Assembly: GCF_000300195.1 (NCBI RefSeq)
Contig: NZ_AMQH01000006.1
Span: forward strand, 1 to 64,000
DNA from: Clostridium tunisiense TJ
Lineage (GTDB): Bacteria; Bacillota; Clostridia; Clostridiales; Clostridiaceae
DNA length: 64,000 nucleotides
Direction of reading: 5' to 3'
The position numbers and the translations under genes are program-made. This document shows positions 8,152 to 16,893 of the stretch, one piece after another. Under the pieces are notes generated by a model. That model saw only the letters and a program-made list of their open reading frames with translations. It did no database searches and was not told where the DNA came from. The stretch's first letter is position 1. The number at the start of each line of letters is the position of its first letter.

Positions 8152-9000
8152 ATGATAACTAATAAAATATTAGCTTTAATTCTTTCATTATGTACTGCAG
8201 GAGGTCCAGCAACAGGAGCAGTTCTTGGAAACGCAGCTGGAACAGCTACAAATAAAGTTGAAATGCCAAAGTTTCCTACGCAGCAAATAGTTCAAAAACA
8301 GATTTCAAATCCACAAAATAGTGGACAAACTATAAATTTACCTCTAAACTTAAGAAATTCTTGTGATGGTATTGCACCAGTACAAGTTCAATTACCTAGT
8401 GATAATTGTGTAGTTGCTGATGAAGACAATTCAGTAGTAGAAACACCATTAACAAATGAAGATAATAACGTAGAAGTTCCAGTAGTAGAAAATCCTAAAA
8501 CTGAAACTCCAGTTGTAGAAGAACCAAAGACTCAGGTTCCAGTAATTGAAGAGCCAAAAGTAGAGGCTCCAAAGGTTGAAGTACCTTCAAAAGAAGTTCC
8601 AAAAACAGAAGCTCCAAAAGTTGAAGAACCAGCTACAACGCCAAGTACAACAGTACCAAGTGGTGTACCTGCTAATCCAAATAATAAGAGCTTTAAATAT
8701 CTAGATGCAGTGGAAAAGGAAATCCTAACTTATGTTAATCAAGAAAGAACTAAGGCTGGACTTAAGCCATTAGCTTGGGAAGAAAACATGAGGCCAATTG
8801 CTAGATATAAATCTAATAACATGCTTCAATATAACTACTTTGAGCACAATACACCATCTCTAAACAACGCTAGCCCAATGGACTTAGCAACTAAATACTT
8901 CAAGTATAACACTAATGGATATGGTGAAAATATATTCCGTACTGAAGCAATAAAAGCTACTGATTGCCACAAGGAGTTACACATACCCCCAAGGAAATAA
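8152..9000 (+). pseudogene. CAP-domain secreted protein, 3'-truncated and fused to the next gene's leader
   Basis: The 282-codon frame encodes a signal peptide (MITNKILALILSLCTAGG...), a linker with VETP/PKTE repeats, and most of a CAP (SCP/PR1, PF00188) domain up to NGYGENIF. At 8939 the sequence switches to the 5' leader of the next gene, so the last 20 residues (RTEAIKATDCHKELHIPPRK) are translated leader. The missing part includes the WMNSPGHRANIL segment with the conserved His and the final strands, so the domain cannot fold normally. It keeps its own promoter and a ribosome site (AAGGAG) and is probably still transcribed, carrying transcription into the intact copy at 9034. It could be expressed as a variant, but I regard it as a truncated copy. 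Confidence 0.8.
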
Positions 9001-9033
9001 GCAGCAAAATAAAAAATAAGGAGTTGTTGATAT
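8939..9033 (+). repeat. Promoterless second copy of the CAP leader
   Basis: From 8939 the sequence repeats 8057 onward base for base through the leader and the signal-peptide codons (to about 9126). The promoter is not included, so the gene at 9034 must rely on transcripts from 8013-8041. Confidence 0.85.
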
Positions 9034-10044
9034 ATGATAACTAATAAAATATTAGCTTTAATTCTTTCATTATGTACTGCAGGAGGTCCAGCAACAGGAG
9101 CAGTTCTTGGAAACGCAGCTGGAACAGTTGCTAATAATGTAGAGTTACCTAAATTCCCAACTACAGCAGTAGTTCAAAAGCAGATTTCTAATCCACAAAA
9201 TGGTGGACAAACTATAAATTTACCTTTAAATCTTAAAAACTCTTGTGACAGTATAGCACCAATAGAAGTTCAATTACCAAGTGATAATCAAGTAGTTGCT
9301 GATGAGGACAATTCAGTAGTAGAAACACCAGTAACAAATGGTGATACAACAGTAGAAACACCTAAAACTGAGATTCCTAAGGTAGAAGCACCTGAAGTTG
9401 AAGTTCCCGTAATAGAGAATCCTAAAACTGAAACTCCAGTTGTAGAAGAGCCAAAGACTCCAGCTCCAGTAATAGATGAGCCTAAAGTTGAGGCACCAAA
9501 GGTTGAAACCCCTGTTAAGGAAGAACCAAAAACAGAGGCTCCAAAGGTTGAAACACCAGCTACAACACCAAGTACTACAGTGCCAAGTGGTGTGCCAGCA
9601 AACCCAAATAACAAGAGCTTTAAATACATGGAAGCAGTAGAAAAAGAAATTCTAACTTATGTTAATGAGGAAAGAGCTAAAGCAGGTCTTAATCCATTAA
9701 CTTGGGAAGAGCAAATGAGACCAATTGCTAGATATAAATCTAATAACATGCTTCAATATAACTACTTTGAGCACAATACACCATCACTAAATAATGCTAG
9801 CCCAATGGACTTCGCAACTAAATACTTCAAGTACAACACTAATAGTTATGGTGAAAACTTATTCTACAGCCAAGGTTATGCAGAGTCTACAACCACAGCT
9901 AAGTACCTTGTAGATCAATGGATGAACTCTCCAGGTCACAGAGCTAACATTTTAAATGGTAGCTGGACAAAGATGTCTGCTGGAGTAGTGTTTAGCAGCC
10001 AAGGTAACTGGGTTTATGCTACACAACACTTCTCAACAAAATAA
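9034..10044 (+). CDS. CAP-domain (SCP/PR1-like) secreted protein, intact
   Basis: 336 aa: a signal peptide (about 1-30), an N-terminal segment shared with the copies at 22752 and 23186, a Pro/Val/Glu-rich linker of PKTE/PVVE repeats (about 100-195) and a complete CAP domain (about 205-336). The CAP signatures are visible: YFEHNTP, SYGENLF and WMNSPGHRANIL, which hold the conserved His/Glu/His pocket residues. This is the YkwD-like bacterial branch; the linker suggests a wall-spanning stalk, but there is no LPXTG motif or wall-binding domain. The biochemical role of bacterial CAP proteins is largely unknown. AAGGAG lies 10 nt before the ATG. It has no promoter of its own. Confidence 0.9.
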   Translation: MITNKILALILSLCTAGGPATGAVLGNAAGTVANNVELPKFPTTAVVQKQISNPQNGGQTINLPLNLKNSCDSIAPIEVQLPSDNQVVADEDNSVVETPVTNGDTTVETPKTEIPKVEAPEVEVPVIENPKTETPVVEEPKTPAPVIDEPKVEAPKVETPVKEEPKTEAPKVETPATTPSTTVPSGVPANPNNKSFKYMEAVEKEILTYVNEERAKAGLNPLTWEEQMRPIARYKSNNMLQYNYFEHNTPSLNNASPMDFATKYFKYNTNSYGENLFYSQGYAESTTTAKYLVDQWMNSPGHRANILNGSWTKMSAGVVFSSQGNWVYATQHFSTK

Positions 10045-10121
10045 TTCCTAGTTGTTTAAACAAATCAAATTTAATAATTAATAAAATTAGATAGGTGAAA
10101 CCTTCTAATTTAGTTACAATA

Positions 10122-10156
10122 AAAAAGAGGCAACCAACATTGGTTGTCTCTTTTGT
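10122..10156 (+). terminator. CAP-gene terminator
   Basis: Stem AAAAGAGGCAACCAA / TTGGTTGTCTCTTTT (one bulge) with T-run. The same hairpin closes the CAP genes at 16669 and 24151. Confidence 0.85.
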
Positions 10157-10394
10157 TGTTAACATATAATAATTGGTTAAATCTTAATTTAATACAACTT
10201 TTTATGAAGTATTAAAGGTTAAAGAAATTTTTATTAGCCTCTAATTATGCTAACTGTAGAGTTAGTAAAAGAGAAATAGAGGATGAATCAAGAGAACTTT
10301 AACCATTGTTCATCCCATTTTTTGTATAATATTGCATAATTATCAATCTATTACAATTCTATATAATTGCAAAATCTTCTATAACTTATAACTA

Positions 10395-10475
10395 TTGGTA
10401 ACGCATTTACTTTTGTGCTATTATGAACTCTGGTTTAAGAGTTGCTATATTGTGAGTTTTAATATAGTAATTTTT
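10395..10475 (+). promoter_or_regulatory. Promoter and possible leader hairpin of the ugp-like operon
   Basis: TTGGTA (10395-10400), 18-nt spacer, TATTAT (10419-10424). Downstream, TTGCTATATT (10442-10451) pairs with AATATAGTAA (10461-10470) and is followed by five T residues. This could be a weak attenuator or an operator. The rest of 10157-10504 shows no gene. Confidence 0.55.
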
Positions 10476-10504
10476 CATCTTATAAATATTATGTTGGTGA
10501 TTAT

Positions 10505-11509
10505 ATGAAAATAAGAATAGATAATTTAACAAAACAGTATGGTTCTGTTACAGCAGTTGATAAATTGAATCTAACTATAAATGATGGTGAGTTTATCACA
10601 ATTTTAGGTCCCAGCGGTTGTGGTAAAAGTACCCTACTTTATACCATCTCAGGTATTTATGGTCCTACAAGTGGTGATATTTACTTTGATGAGGAGAAAA
10701 TTACTCCTATAAAAATAGAGGAACGGAACATTGGAATGGTTTTTCAAAACTATTCTTTATATCCTCACATGACAGTAGCAGAAAATTTAATGTTTCCTTT
10801 AAAAATCATAGGTGTTAAAAAGAAAGAAGCTCTAGAAAGAGCAATAGAAATAGGCAAATTAATAAAATGCGAAGAATTACTAAATAGAAAACCCAAGGAA
10901 CTCTCTGGGGGTCAACAGCAACGAGTAGCAATTGGACGAGCTATAATTAAAAATCCTAAGGTTCTTTTAATGGACGAACCTTTTTCTAATCTTGATGCAG
11001 GCTTAAGAATTGAAATGAGAGAGGAAATTAAAGAGCTTCATAAAAAAACTGGGATTACTACCTTATTTGTAACCCATGATCAGGAAGAAGCTATGAGTAT
11101 TTCCGATAGAATTTTAGTGATGAATGAAGGAAAAGCTGTTCAATTTTCAACGCCATTTGATCTGTACAAAAATCCAAATTCAGTATTTGTAGCGTCTTTC
11201 CTTGGAAATCCTAAGATAAACCTAATCACTGAAAAATCTCATATGGAAAAACTTAATTGTAATTTAGATTTTAAGCATAAAACAGTGGGTATTCGTCCTG
11301 AAGATATTGAAATTAAGGTAGCTGATAAAGAAAGTTCTTCTGGTATAACAGGAATTATTAAAGAAATACAACCCATGGGTAAGGAGCTTTATCTTAAACT
11401 TTCCTTAGATAGTTTGGATTTAAGAGCTGTAGTGTCAAGTCATTCAACCTTCAAATTAGGTGATAAAGTGGCTTTGGCTTTTAAAGTTATCCATTATTTT
11501 CAGGAGTAG
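10505..11509 (+). CDS. ABC importer ATP-binding subunit (MalK/UgpC type)
   Basis: Energises uptake of a carbohydrate or glycerol-phosphate from the cytoplasmic side. The 334-aa protein has Walker A GPSGCGKST (35-43), Q-loop, signature LSGGQQQR, Walker B VLLMDEP, the switch His (FVTHD) and a C-terminal TOBE-type domain (about 240-334) including the GIRPEDIE motif typical of CUT1 ATPases. It is first of four genes; spacing to the permease is 5 nt. In many Firmicutes a single shared MsmK replaces such a subunit, so a dedicated copy is worth noting. The substrate is inferred from the binding protein at 13245. Confidence 0.9.
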   Translation: MKIRIDNLTKQYGSVTAVDKLNLTINDGEFITILGPSGCGKSTLLYTISGIYGPTSGDIYFDEEKITPIKIEERNIGMVFQNYSLYPHMTVAENLMFPLKIIGVKKKEALERAIEIGKLIKCEELLNRKPKELSGGQQQRVAIGRAIIKNPKVLLMDEPFSNLDAGLRIEMREEIKELHKKTGITTLFVTHDQEEAMSISDRILVMNEGKAVQFSTPFDLYKNPNSVFVASFLGNPKINLITEKSHMEKLNCNLDFKHKTVGIRPEDIEIKVADKESSSGITGIIKEIQPMGKELYLKLSLDSLDLRAVVSSHSTFKLGDKVALAFKVIHYFQE

Positions 11510-11514
11510 CTATT

Positions 11515-12384
11515 ATGAGAAATAAAAAAGCTTTTCTTTACCTTTTGCCAAGCTTAATAATAATAATTTTATTTCAAATATATCCTGTGTTTAAGGTACT
11601 GGCCATGAGTTTTTATACTAAATTTGACTACATAAAGGATATTGTTTATAAAAGAGGCCTGGACAACTACGCTTATGTTCTTAAAGATCCAGAATTTTAT
11701 TTAGCTCTAAAGAATACCTTCCTTTATGTGATTATATCTGTCCCCTTATCAATTGGGATAGCGCTTATATTTGCATTGATTTTAAACTCTAACATAAAGT
11801 TTAAAAAGTTTTTTAGAACAATTTACTTTATTCCCTTCGTTACTTCTACAGTGGCTATTTCTGTGGTTTGGAAATGGATCTTTAGTAGAGATATGGGGCT
11901 TGCAAATATTCTAATAGGGTTAATTGGTATTAGTCCTCAAGCATATCTTTCAAACAGCAGTCTTACTCTTCCCTTATTGATTCTTTTAAATGTATGGAAA
12001 GGGTTAGGGTACAAAATTATTATAATACTTGCGGGACTACAAACCATTGATGATAAGTACTACAATGCGGCAATGATTGATGGTGCTAATAAATTTCAAA
12101 GATTTAAGAGCATCACGGTGCCTCTTCTTTCGCCAATTATTTATTTTCTAGCTATTACTTCTGTAATTGGAGGTTTTAAAATTTTTGATGAAGTCTTTGT
12201 ACTTTATGATCAAAAACCAGGTCCTCTGCAGAGTGGGCTCACTATTGTTTACTATGTATTTAATAAGTTTTATATGAATTGGCAGTTTGCAATTGCTTCA
12301 TCAGCAGCCTTTGTACTCTTTATCATAATCCTAACTTTTACTCTTATTCAGCTTTTTGCTAGTAAGAAAAAAGTTCACTATTAG
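11515..12384 (+). CDS. ABC importer permease, MalF/UgpA type
   Basis: 289-aa inner-membrane protein with about six transmembrane segments, starting with an N-terminal helix (FLYLLPSLIIIILFQIYPV). The conserved cytoplasmic EAA-like loop reads AAMIDGANKFQRFKSITVPLL, which docks on the ATPase. It pairs with the permease at 12396 as a CUT1 heterodimer. It follows the ATPase gene by 5 nt and precedes the next gene by 11 nt. Confidence 0.9.
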   Translation: MRNKKAFLYLLPSLIIIILFQIYPVFKVLAMSFYTKFDYIKDIVYKRGLDNYAYVLKDPEFYLALKNTFLYVIISVPLSIGIALIFALILNSNIKFKKFFRTIYFIPFVTSTVAISVVWKWIFSRDMGLANILIGLIGISPQAYLSNSSLTLPLLILLNVWKGLGYKIIIILAGLQTIDDKYYNAAMIDGANKFQRFKSITVPLLSPIIYFLAITSVIGGFKIFDEVFVLYDQKPGPLQSGLTIVYYVFNKFYMNWQFAIASSAAFVLFIIILTFTLIQLFASKKKVHY

Positions 12385-12395
12385 GAGGCATGGCT

Positions 12396-13217
12396 ATGAA
12401 TAAAAAACTGAAGGACTTAAGTATTTATATTGTTTTAGTTATAGGTGCTGTATTCATCCTGCTTCCTTTTGTATGGATGATTTTAACTGCCCTTAAAGCT
12501 CCAGATGAGATTTTTACAAATCCACCTGTAATATTGCCCCAAAAGCTAAGATGGGAAAACTTCCTTGAAGTATTGAAGATTCCAATGTTTAAAAGATATT
12601 TTTTAAACAGCATAATTATCACAATTTCAATTACTGTTGGAGAATTAATTACTACAATTTTAGCTGCTTTTGCCTTTTCTCAATTTAAGTTTAAAGGCAA
12701 GGAAATTATATTTACTCTACTTTTAGCAACCATGATGGTTCCAGACGAAGTTTTAGTAATTCCAAATTTTGTTCTTCTAAGCAAACTTGGATGGATTAAT
12801 ACTTATAAAGCATTAATTATCCCTTGGTGTACCAGCGTATTTGCCATCTTTTTCTTAAGGCAATATTTCTTAGGTATACCAAAGGAGCTATACTATGCTG
12901 CCAAAGTTGACAATTGCAGTGATTTTAAATATTTGGTTAAAATCATGATTCCACTTTCAACTCCAGCCATTGTCACAGTGGCTATTTTAAAGATTATTAA
13001 TAGCTGGAATGCTTTTATGTGGCCCCTCGTGGTTACAAATTCAGAAAAAATGAGAACGCTTCCAACTATGCTTGCTAACTATACTAGTGAAGCCGGAATT
13101 GATTATCACTTGCTTATGGCTGCTTCAACCATAGTTATCTTTCCAACGTTAATTATTTATATATTTCTTTCTAAGTACATCATTAATGGTGTAAGTAGAA
13201 GTGGAATTAAAGGATAA
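12396..13217 (+). CDS. ABC importer permease, MalG/UgpE type
   Basis: 273-aa, six-helix permease with EAA-like loop AAKVDNCSDFKYLVKIMIPLSTP and the MalG-type C-terminus (SKYIINGVSRSGIKG). Two ATGs lie 6 nt apart; AGGAGG ends 1 nt before the first and 7 nt before the second, so the second (12396) is taken as the start. It completes the membrane channel of the operon. Confidence 0.9.
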   Translation: MNKKLKDLSIYIVLVIGAVFILLPFVWMILTALKAPDEIFTNPPVILPQKLRWENFLEVLKIPMFKRYFLNSIIITISITVGELITTILAAFAFSQFKFKGKEIIFTLLLATMMVPDEVLVIPNFVLLSKLGWINTYKALIIPWCTSVFAIFFLRQYFLGIPKELYYAAKVDNCSDFKYLVKIMIPLSTPAIVTVAILKIINSWNAFMWPLVVTNSEKMRTLPTMLANYTSEAGIDYHLLMAASTIVIFPTLIIYIFLSKYIINGVSRSGIKG

Positions 13218-13244
13218 ATATACATAATAAAGGAGAAATGAAAA

Positions 13245-14564
13245 ATGAAAAAAAGACTATTATCAGTTCTATTAGCTGGGGTTATGGCCTCCTCTTTAGT
13301 TGCTTGTGGCACTAAGCCTGCAGAAAGTAAGGCTCCAGCCATAGCTACTGAAATAAAAGAAAATGTAGAAATTAACTTCTGGCACTCAATGAAAGGTGTC
13401 AATGAAGAAGCTCTAACTAAAATCACAAAGGACTTTCAGGACAAAAACCCAAAAATAAAAGTAAACTTAGTTTATCAAGGTGGCTACACAGATTTATTTG
13501 AAAAACTCATGGGAGCTGCTAAGAGTAATACTCTACCAACTATGACTCAAATTTATAATAACAGATTATCTTGGTACATAGACAAAGGTTTAGCGGAGAA
13601 TTTAAACCCTTACATGGAAGACAAGAATGTTGGACTTACTAAAGAGGATAAAGAAGATATCCCAAAAATGTTCTTAGATGACGGTATTTTCGGAGATGGT
13701 AATTACTCTTTCCCTTTAAATAAAAGTGAAATGGTTCTTTATTATAACGAAGATATGTTAAAAGAAAAAGGAGTAGCAGTTCCAAAAACTTGGGACGAGC
13801 TTAAACAAGCTACTGCAAAATTAACTGTAGATAGCAACAGTGATGGTAACCCTGAAGTTTATGGATTAGCTCTAGAAAATAACATCTCTACTGACTTTGC
13901 TATATTTGTACAACAAGCTGGTGGAGAAATTATTGATGAGAAAGCTGATAAAATAAATTTTAATACTCCTGAAACTAAAGAAGCTGTAGAATTTATAAGT
14001 GGCATGATAAAAGGGAAAACAGCTACTTTAGCTGGTGAAGACAAAAATGCTAACAACACTTTGATTAAAGGTAAAGCTGCAATGTGTATTGCATCTACTT
14101 CAGCAATTCCTTATTTAGAACAAGGAATGAAATCAAAATGGTTTGCAGCACCACTGCCAACATATAAAGCAGATGTTCAACTTTACTACGGTACAAATGT
14201 TGCTATGTTTAACACAAGTACTCCAGAGCAAAAACTTGCTGCATGGCTTTACACTAAATTCTTAACAAACACTGAAAACACTTCATACTTCTCAATGCAG
14301 ACAGGCTATATGCCAGTGAGGAAATCTGCCTCTGAAAGCGAAACTTATAAAGCCTTCTTAAAGGAGCACCCGGTTAAAGAAATTCCTTTAAAAACTTTAG
14401 ATAAAGGATATATCGGTGCAAGACAAGTAGGAACAATTCCAGCTCTTAACGAACTTGGAAAAGAGTTAGAACAAGTATTCCAAAATAAGAAAACTGTTGA
14501 AGATGCTTTAAAAGCTGCTCAAGAAAAGGGCGAAAAAGCAATGCAAGAAGCTAGAAGCAACTAA
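13245..14564 (+). CDS. Extracellular solute-binding lipoprotein, UgpB-like
   Basis: 439-aa family 1 binding protein. A lipoprotein signal (LLSVLLAGVMASSLVAC, lipobox Cys about residue 21) anchors it outside the membrane. The mature part begins with VEINFWHSMKGVNEEAL, the NFWHSM pattern seen in UgpB-type glycerol-3-phosphate/glycerophosphodiester binders. Other CUT1 binders for oligosaccharides share parts of it, so the substrate is only suggested. AAAGGAG precedes the ATG, and the gene ends the operon at a strong terminator. Confidence 0.85.
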   Translation: MKKRLLSVLLAGVMASSLVACGTKPAESKAPAIATEIKENVEINFWHSMKGVNEEALTKITKDFQDKNPKIKVNLVYQGGYTDLFEKLMGAAKSNTLPTMTQIYNNRLSWYIDKGLAENLNPYMEDKNVGLTKEDKEDIPKMFLDDGIFGDGNYSFPLNKSEMVLYYNEDMLKEKGVAVPKTWDELKQATAKLTVDSNSDGNPEVYGLALENNISTDFAIFVQQAGGEIIDEKADKINFNTPETKEAVEFISGMIKGKTATLAGEDKNANNTLIKGKAAMCIASTSAIPYLEQGMKSKWFAAPLPTYKADVQLYYGTNVAMFNTSTPEQKLAAWLYTKFLTNTENTSYFSMQTGYMPVRKSASESETYKAFLKEHPVKEIPLKTLDKGYIGARQVGTIPALNELGKELEQVFQNKKTVEDALKAAQEKGEKAMQEARSN

Positions 14565-14566
14565 TA

Positions 14567-14606
14567 AAAACCTTAGGTACTGAAAATTCAGCACCTAAGG
14601 TTTTCT
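14567..14606 (+). terminator. Terminator of the ugp-like operon
   Basis: 15-bp stem (14569-14583 with 14588-14602, one A/C mismatch), AAAT loop and T-run. Confidence 0.9.
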
Positions 14607-14715
14607 GCTTCTTAAAAACAAATTAACTGCGTAATTGCATGGAAAACTTATCCTTTGAAAAACTATTAAAGCCACTGTTTACTTTTAAAAATACTTTTAC
14701 CTATAACTTATAAAT

Positions 14716-15246
14716 TTACCATTGTGGGAGAATATTACTTTCTCTTACTTCTACAAATTTAGTGTCTATGTTTCTTTCTTCAATTATATTAATTAATTCT
14801 TCTATAAAAACTCCAGCTCCATCAACACAGTTTACAGTTTTTAGAGTATGGCTTAAATTCTCATTTTTACTCAATTCTCCATGCCATAAGGCAGAAGAAC
14901 AAGTGTGATAAACCCCACAGCTTGGACTTCCAAAGACGCCAACTATATGTTCTAGTGTATATCCATTATTTATGTAATCCTGAATCTCATCTATTATAGG
15001 ATTAAGTAAATCTCTTGACACTTTTCTATAGAAATTATTATCAAACTGTTCCTTTACATGACCCCAACGCCTAATTCCATATATAGTATTTTCAGGACAT
15101 GGTAGTTGAATTATTCCATAGCTTCTATCCATTAAGGATTTAACAACCTCCACATTTGCGCCCTCGTACTTGCATGAGCCCCCTACTTTTGAATTGCCAT
15201 TAAGAATGCAATGACAAACTAAACAAAGCTTCTTACCTCTTTTCAT
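14716..15246 (-). CDS. TudS-related / DUF523-like putative desulfidase
   Basis: 176-aa cytoplasmic protein with the Cys pattern of DUF523/TudS-type proteins: CHCILNGNSKV near the N-terminus, PCPENTIYGIRRWG in the middle and GSPSCGV later. In TudS, three such cysteines hold a [4Fe-4S] cluster that removes sulfur from thiouracil. It most resembles the clostridial CD3072-like subgroup, whose substrate is not known to me. Start ATG 15246 is chosen because GGAGG lies 5 nt before it; an upstream TTG at 15258 overlaps that site. It is a single gene. Confidence 0.7.
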   Translation of the reverse strand: MKRGKKLCLVCHCILNGNSKVGGSCKYEGANVEVVKSLMDRSYGIIQLPCPENTIYGIRRWGHVKEQFDNNFYRKVSRDLLNPIIDEIQDYINNGYTLEHIVGVFGSPSCGVYHTCSSALWHGELSKNENLSHTLKTVNCVDGAGVFIEELINIIEERNIDTKFVEVRESNILPQW

Positions 15247-15578
15247 ATAAACCTCCAAATATACCTTGATATTTAAATCATAGAATCTTTAGAGGTACTT
15301 TACTATAATTATCAATAAGAACTATACTATTAAGAAAAAGCATTTAAAATTCTAATAATAAAACCCTTATATAATTCATATTGCTGTTTTCTTATCTGCA
15401 CAAGCTTGCTTGTGAACACAAGGTCGCTTGTGAACTGAAAATATCCTTCACATCTTTGACTTATTATTTATTTTCAGATACCTAATTCATTTATGCAAGT
15501 ATGTTATTTGTTTTTAGCCTTTTATAGTTTATAAAGAAATAGAAAAATCTTAGTTGGATAATCTTACCCTTATTATGA
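15247..15578. other. Intergenic region with a conserved upstream motif
   Basis: It holds a hairpin ACAAGC/GCTTGT near 15400-15415 and, at 15451-15483, a 33-nt stretch that recurs at 35810-35842 upstream of the first ECF sigma gene in the same orientation relative to a minus-strand gene. No gene seen. Confidence 0.5.
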
Positions 15579-15623
15579 AACCCCTGGACAGGGGTTGTTT
15601 TAGCTTTTGTCCCATGTTAAGAT
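15579..15623 (+). promoter_or_regulatory. CAP-gene promoter and palindromic operator (copy 2)
   Basis: TTGTTT (15595-15600), 17 nt, TAAGAT (15618-15623). An 18-nt inverted repeat AACCCCTGGACAGGGGTT (15579-15596) abuts the -35. The same block recurs at the other two promoters. Confidence 0.75.
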
Positions 15624-15820
15624 ATGTTCATCGACAAGGTACTGAAGCAATAAAAGCTACAAAACACCACTAGGTGTTAGAGATACCCCCAAGTATCTAT
15701 ATAATTTATATTCAAGAGTATCTAATTAATTAGGAGTAGATTGTTGTAGTAACCACTCTTAATAGATATTTAGCAATAGAAATTATAGCAGCAAAATAAA
15801 AAATAAGGAGTTGTTGATAT

Positions 15821-16669
15821 ATGATAACAAATAAATTGTTAGCTTTAACTTTATCTCTATTTACTGCAGGAAGCGTGGCTACAGGTGCAGCAGGTACAGC
15901 TACTAATAAAACTCAAATGCCAAAGTTTCCTACACAGCAAATAGTTCAAAAACAAACTACTAATCCACAAAATAGTGGACAAACTATAAATTCATCTTCA
16001 AATTCTAGTAATACTTCAACGGTAACAAAGCCACAAACAGAAACTCCAAAAACTGAAGTTCCAGTTAAGGAGCAACCTAAGGTTGAAGCTCCAGTGACTC
16101 AGCAGCCTATAGTTGATGCACCAAAGGTAGAAACCCCTGTTAAGGAAGAGCCAAAAACAGAAGCTCCAAAGGTTGAAACACCAGCTGCAACACCAAGTAC
16201 TACAGTGCCAAGTGGTGTGCCAGCTAATCCAAATAATAAGAGCTTTGTATACCTAGATACAGTGGAAAAAGAAATTCTAACTTATGTTAACCAGGAAAGA
16301 GCTAAAGCAGGACTTAATCCATTAACTTGGGAAGAAAACATGAGACCAATAGCTAGATATAAATCTAATAACATGCTTCAATATAACTACTTTGAGCATA
16401 ATACACCATCTCTAAATAATGCTAGCCCAATGGATTTAGCTACTAAGTACTTTAAATATAATTCAAATGGATATGGTGAGAATATATTCTATAGCCAAGG
16501 TTACCCAGAGGGAACTACTACAGCTAAATACCTAGTTGATCAGTGGATGAACTCTCCAGGACACAGAGCTAACATTTTAAATGCTAACTGGACTAAAATG
16601 TCTGCAGGGGTAGTGTTTAGCAGCCAAGGTAACTATGCTTATGCTACACAACACTTCTCAACAAACTAA
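15821..16669 (+). CDS. CAP-domain secreted protein with short linker and variant leader
   Basis: 282 aa: signal peptide (MITNKLLALTLSLFTAG), a short N-terminal segment related to the copy at 8152 (MPKFPTQQIVQKQ) but followed by a Ser/Asn stretch, a short Pro-rich linker, and a full CAP domain (YFEHNTP, GYGENIFYSQG, WMNSPGHRANIL). It lacks the NLPLNL...LPSDN block of the other copies. Its 5' leader diverges from the others right after ATAAAAGCTAC (15660), carrying an AACACC/GGTGTT hairpin and extra sequence, then rejoins them at the AGCAGCAAAAT preceding the ribosome site. Secreted; role unknown. Confidence 0.9.
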   Translation: MITNKLLALTLSLFTAGSVATGAAGTATNKTQMPKFPTQQIVQKQTTNPQNSGQTINSSSNSSNTSTVTKPQTETPKTEVPVKEQPKVEAPVTQQPIVDAPKVETPVKEEPKTEAPKVETPAATPSTTVPSGVPANPNNKSFVYLDTVEKEILTYVNQERAKAGLNPLTWEENMRPIARYKSNNMLQYNYFEHNTPSLNNASPMDLATKYFKYNSNGYGENIFYSQGYPEGTTTAKYLVDQWMNSPGHRANILNANWTKMSAGVVFSSQGNYAYATQHFSTN

Positions 16670-16745
16670 TTCCTAGGTGTTTAAATAAGTTTAATTTAGT
16701 AATTAATATAATTAGATAGATGAAACCTTCTAGTTTAGTTATAGT

Positions 16746-16782
16746 AAAAAGAGGCAACCAACATTGGTTGTCTCTTCTTTTG
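16746..16782 (+). terminator. CAP-gene terminator (copy 2)
   Basis: GAGGCAACCAA pairs with TTGGTTGTCTC, followed by TTCTTTT. Homologous to the hairpins at 10122 and 24229. Confidence 0.8.
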
Positions 16783-16893
16783 CTAATACATAATATAAAT
16801 TTCACTTGCTCTTAATATTACTCTTAAGCTATTATTCAATCTCTGTCAAACAATTAGAAGTTCATCTAATACCTACTCTAAGAATATTATTCA

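Noticed and set aside
9288..9629. 113-codon minus-strand frame opposite the CAP linker
   Set aside because: The low-complexity repeat of the CAP linker creates an open antisense frame; no ribosome site.
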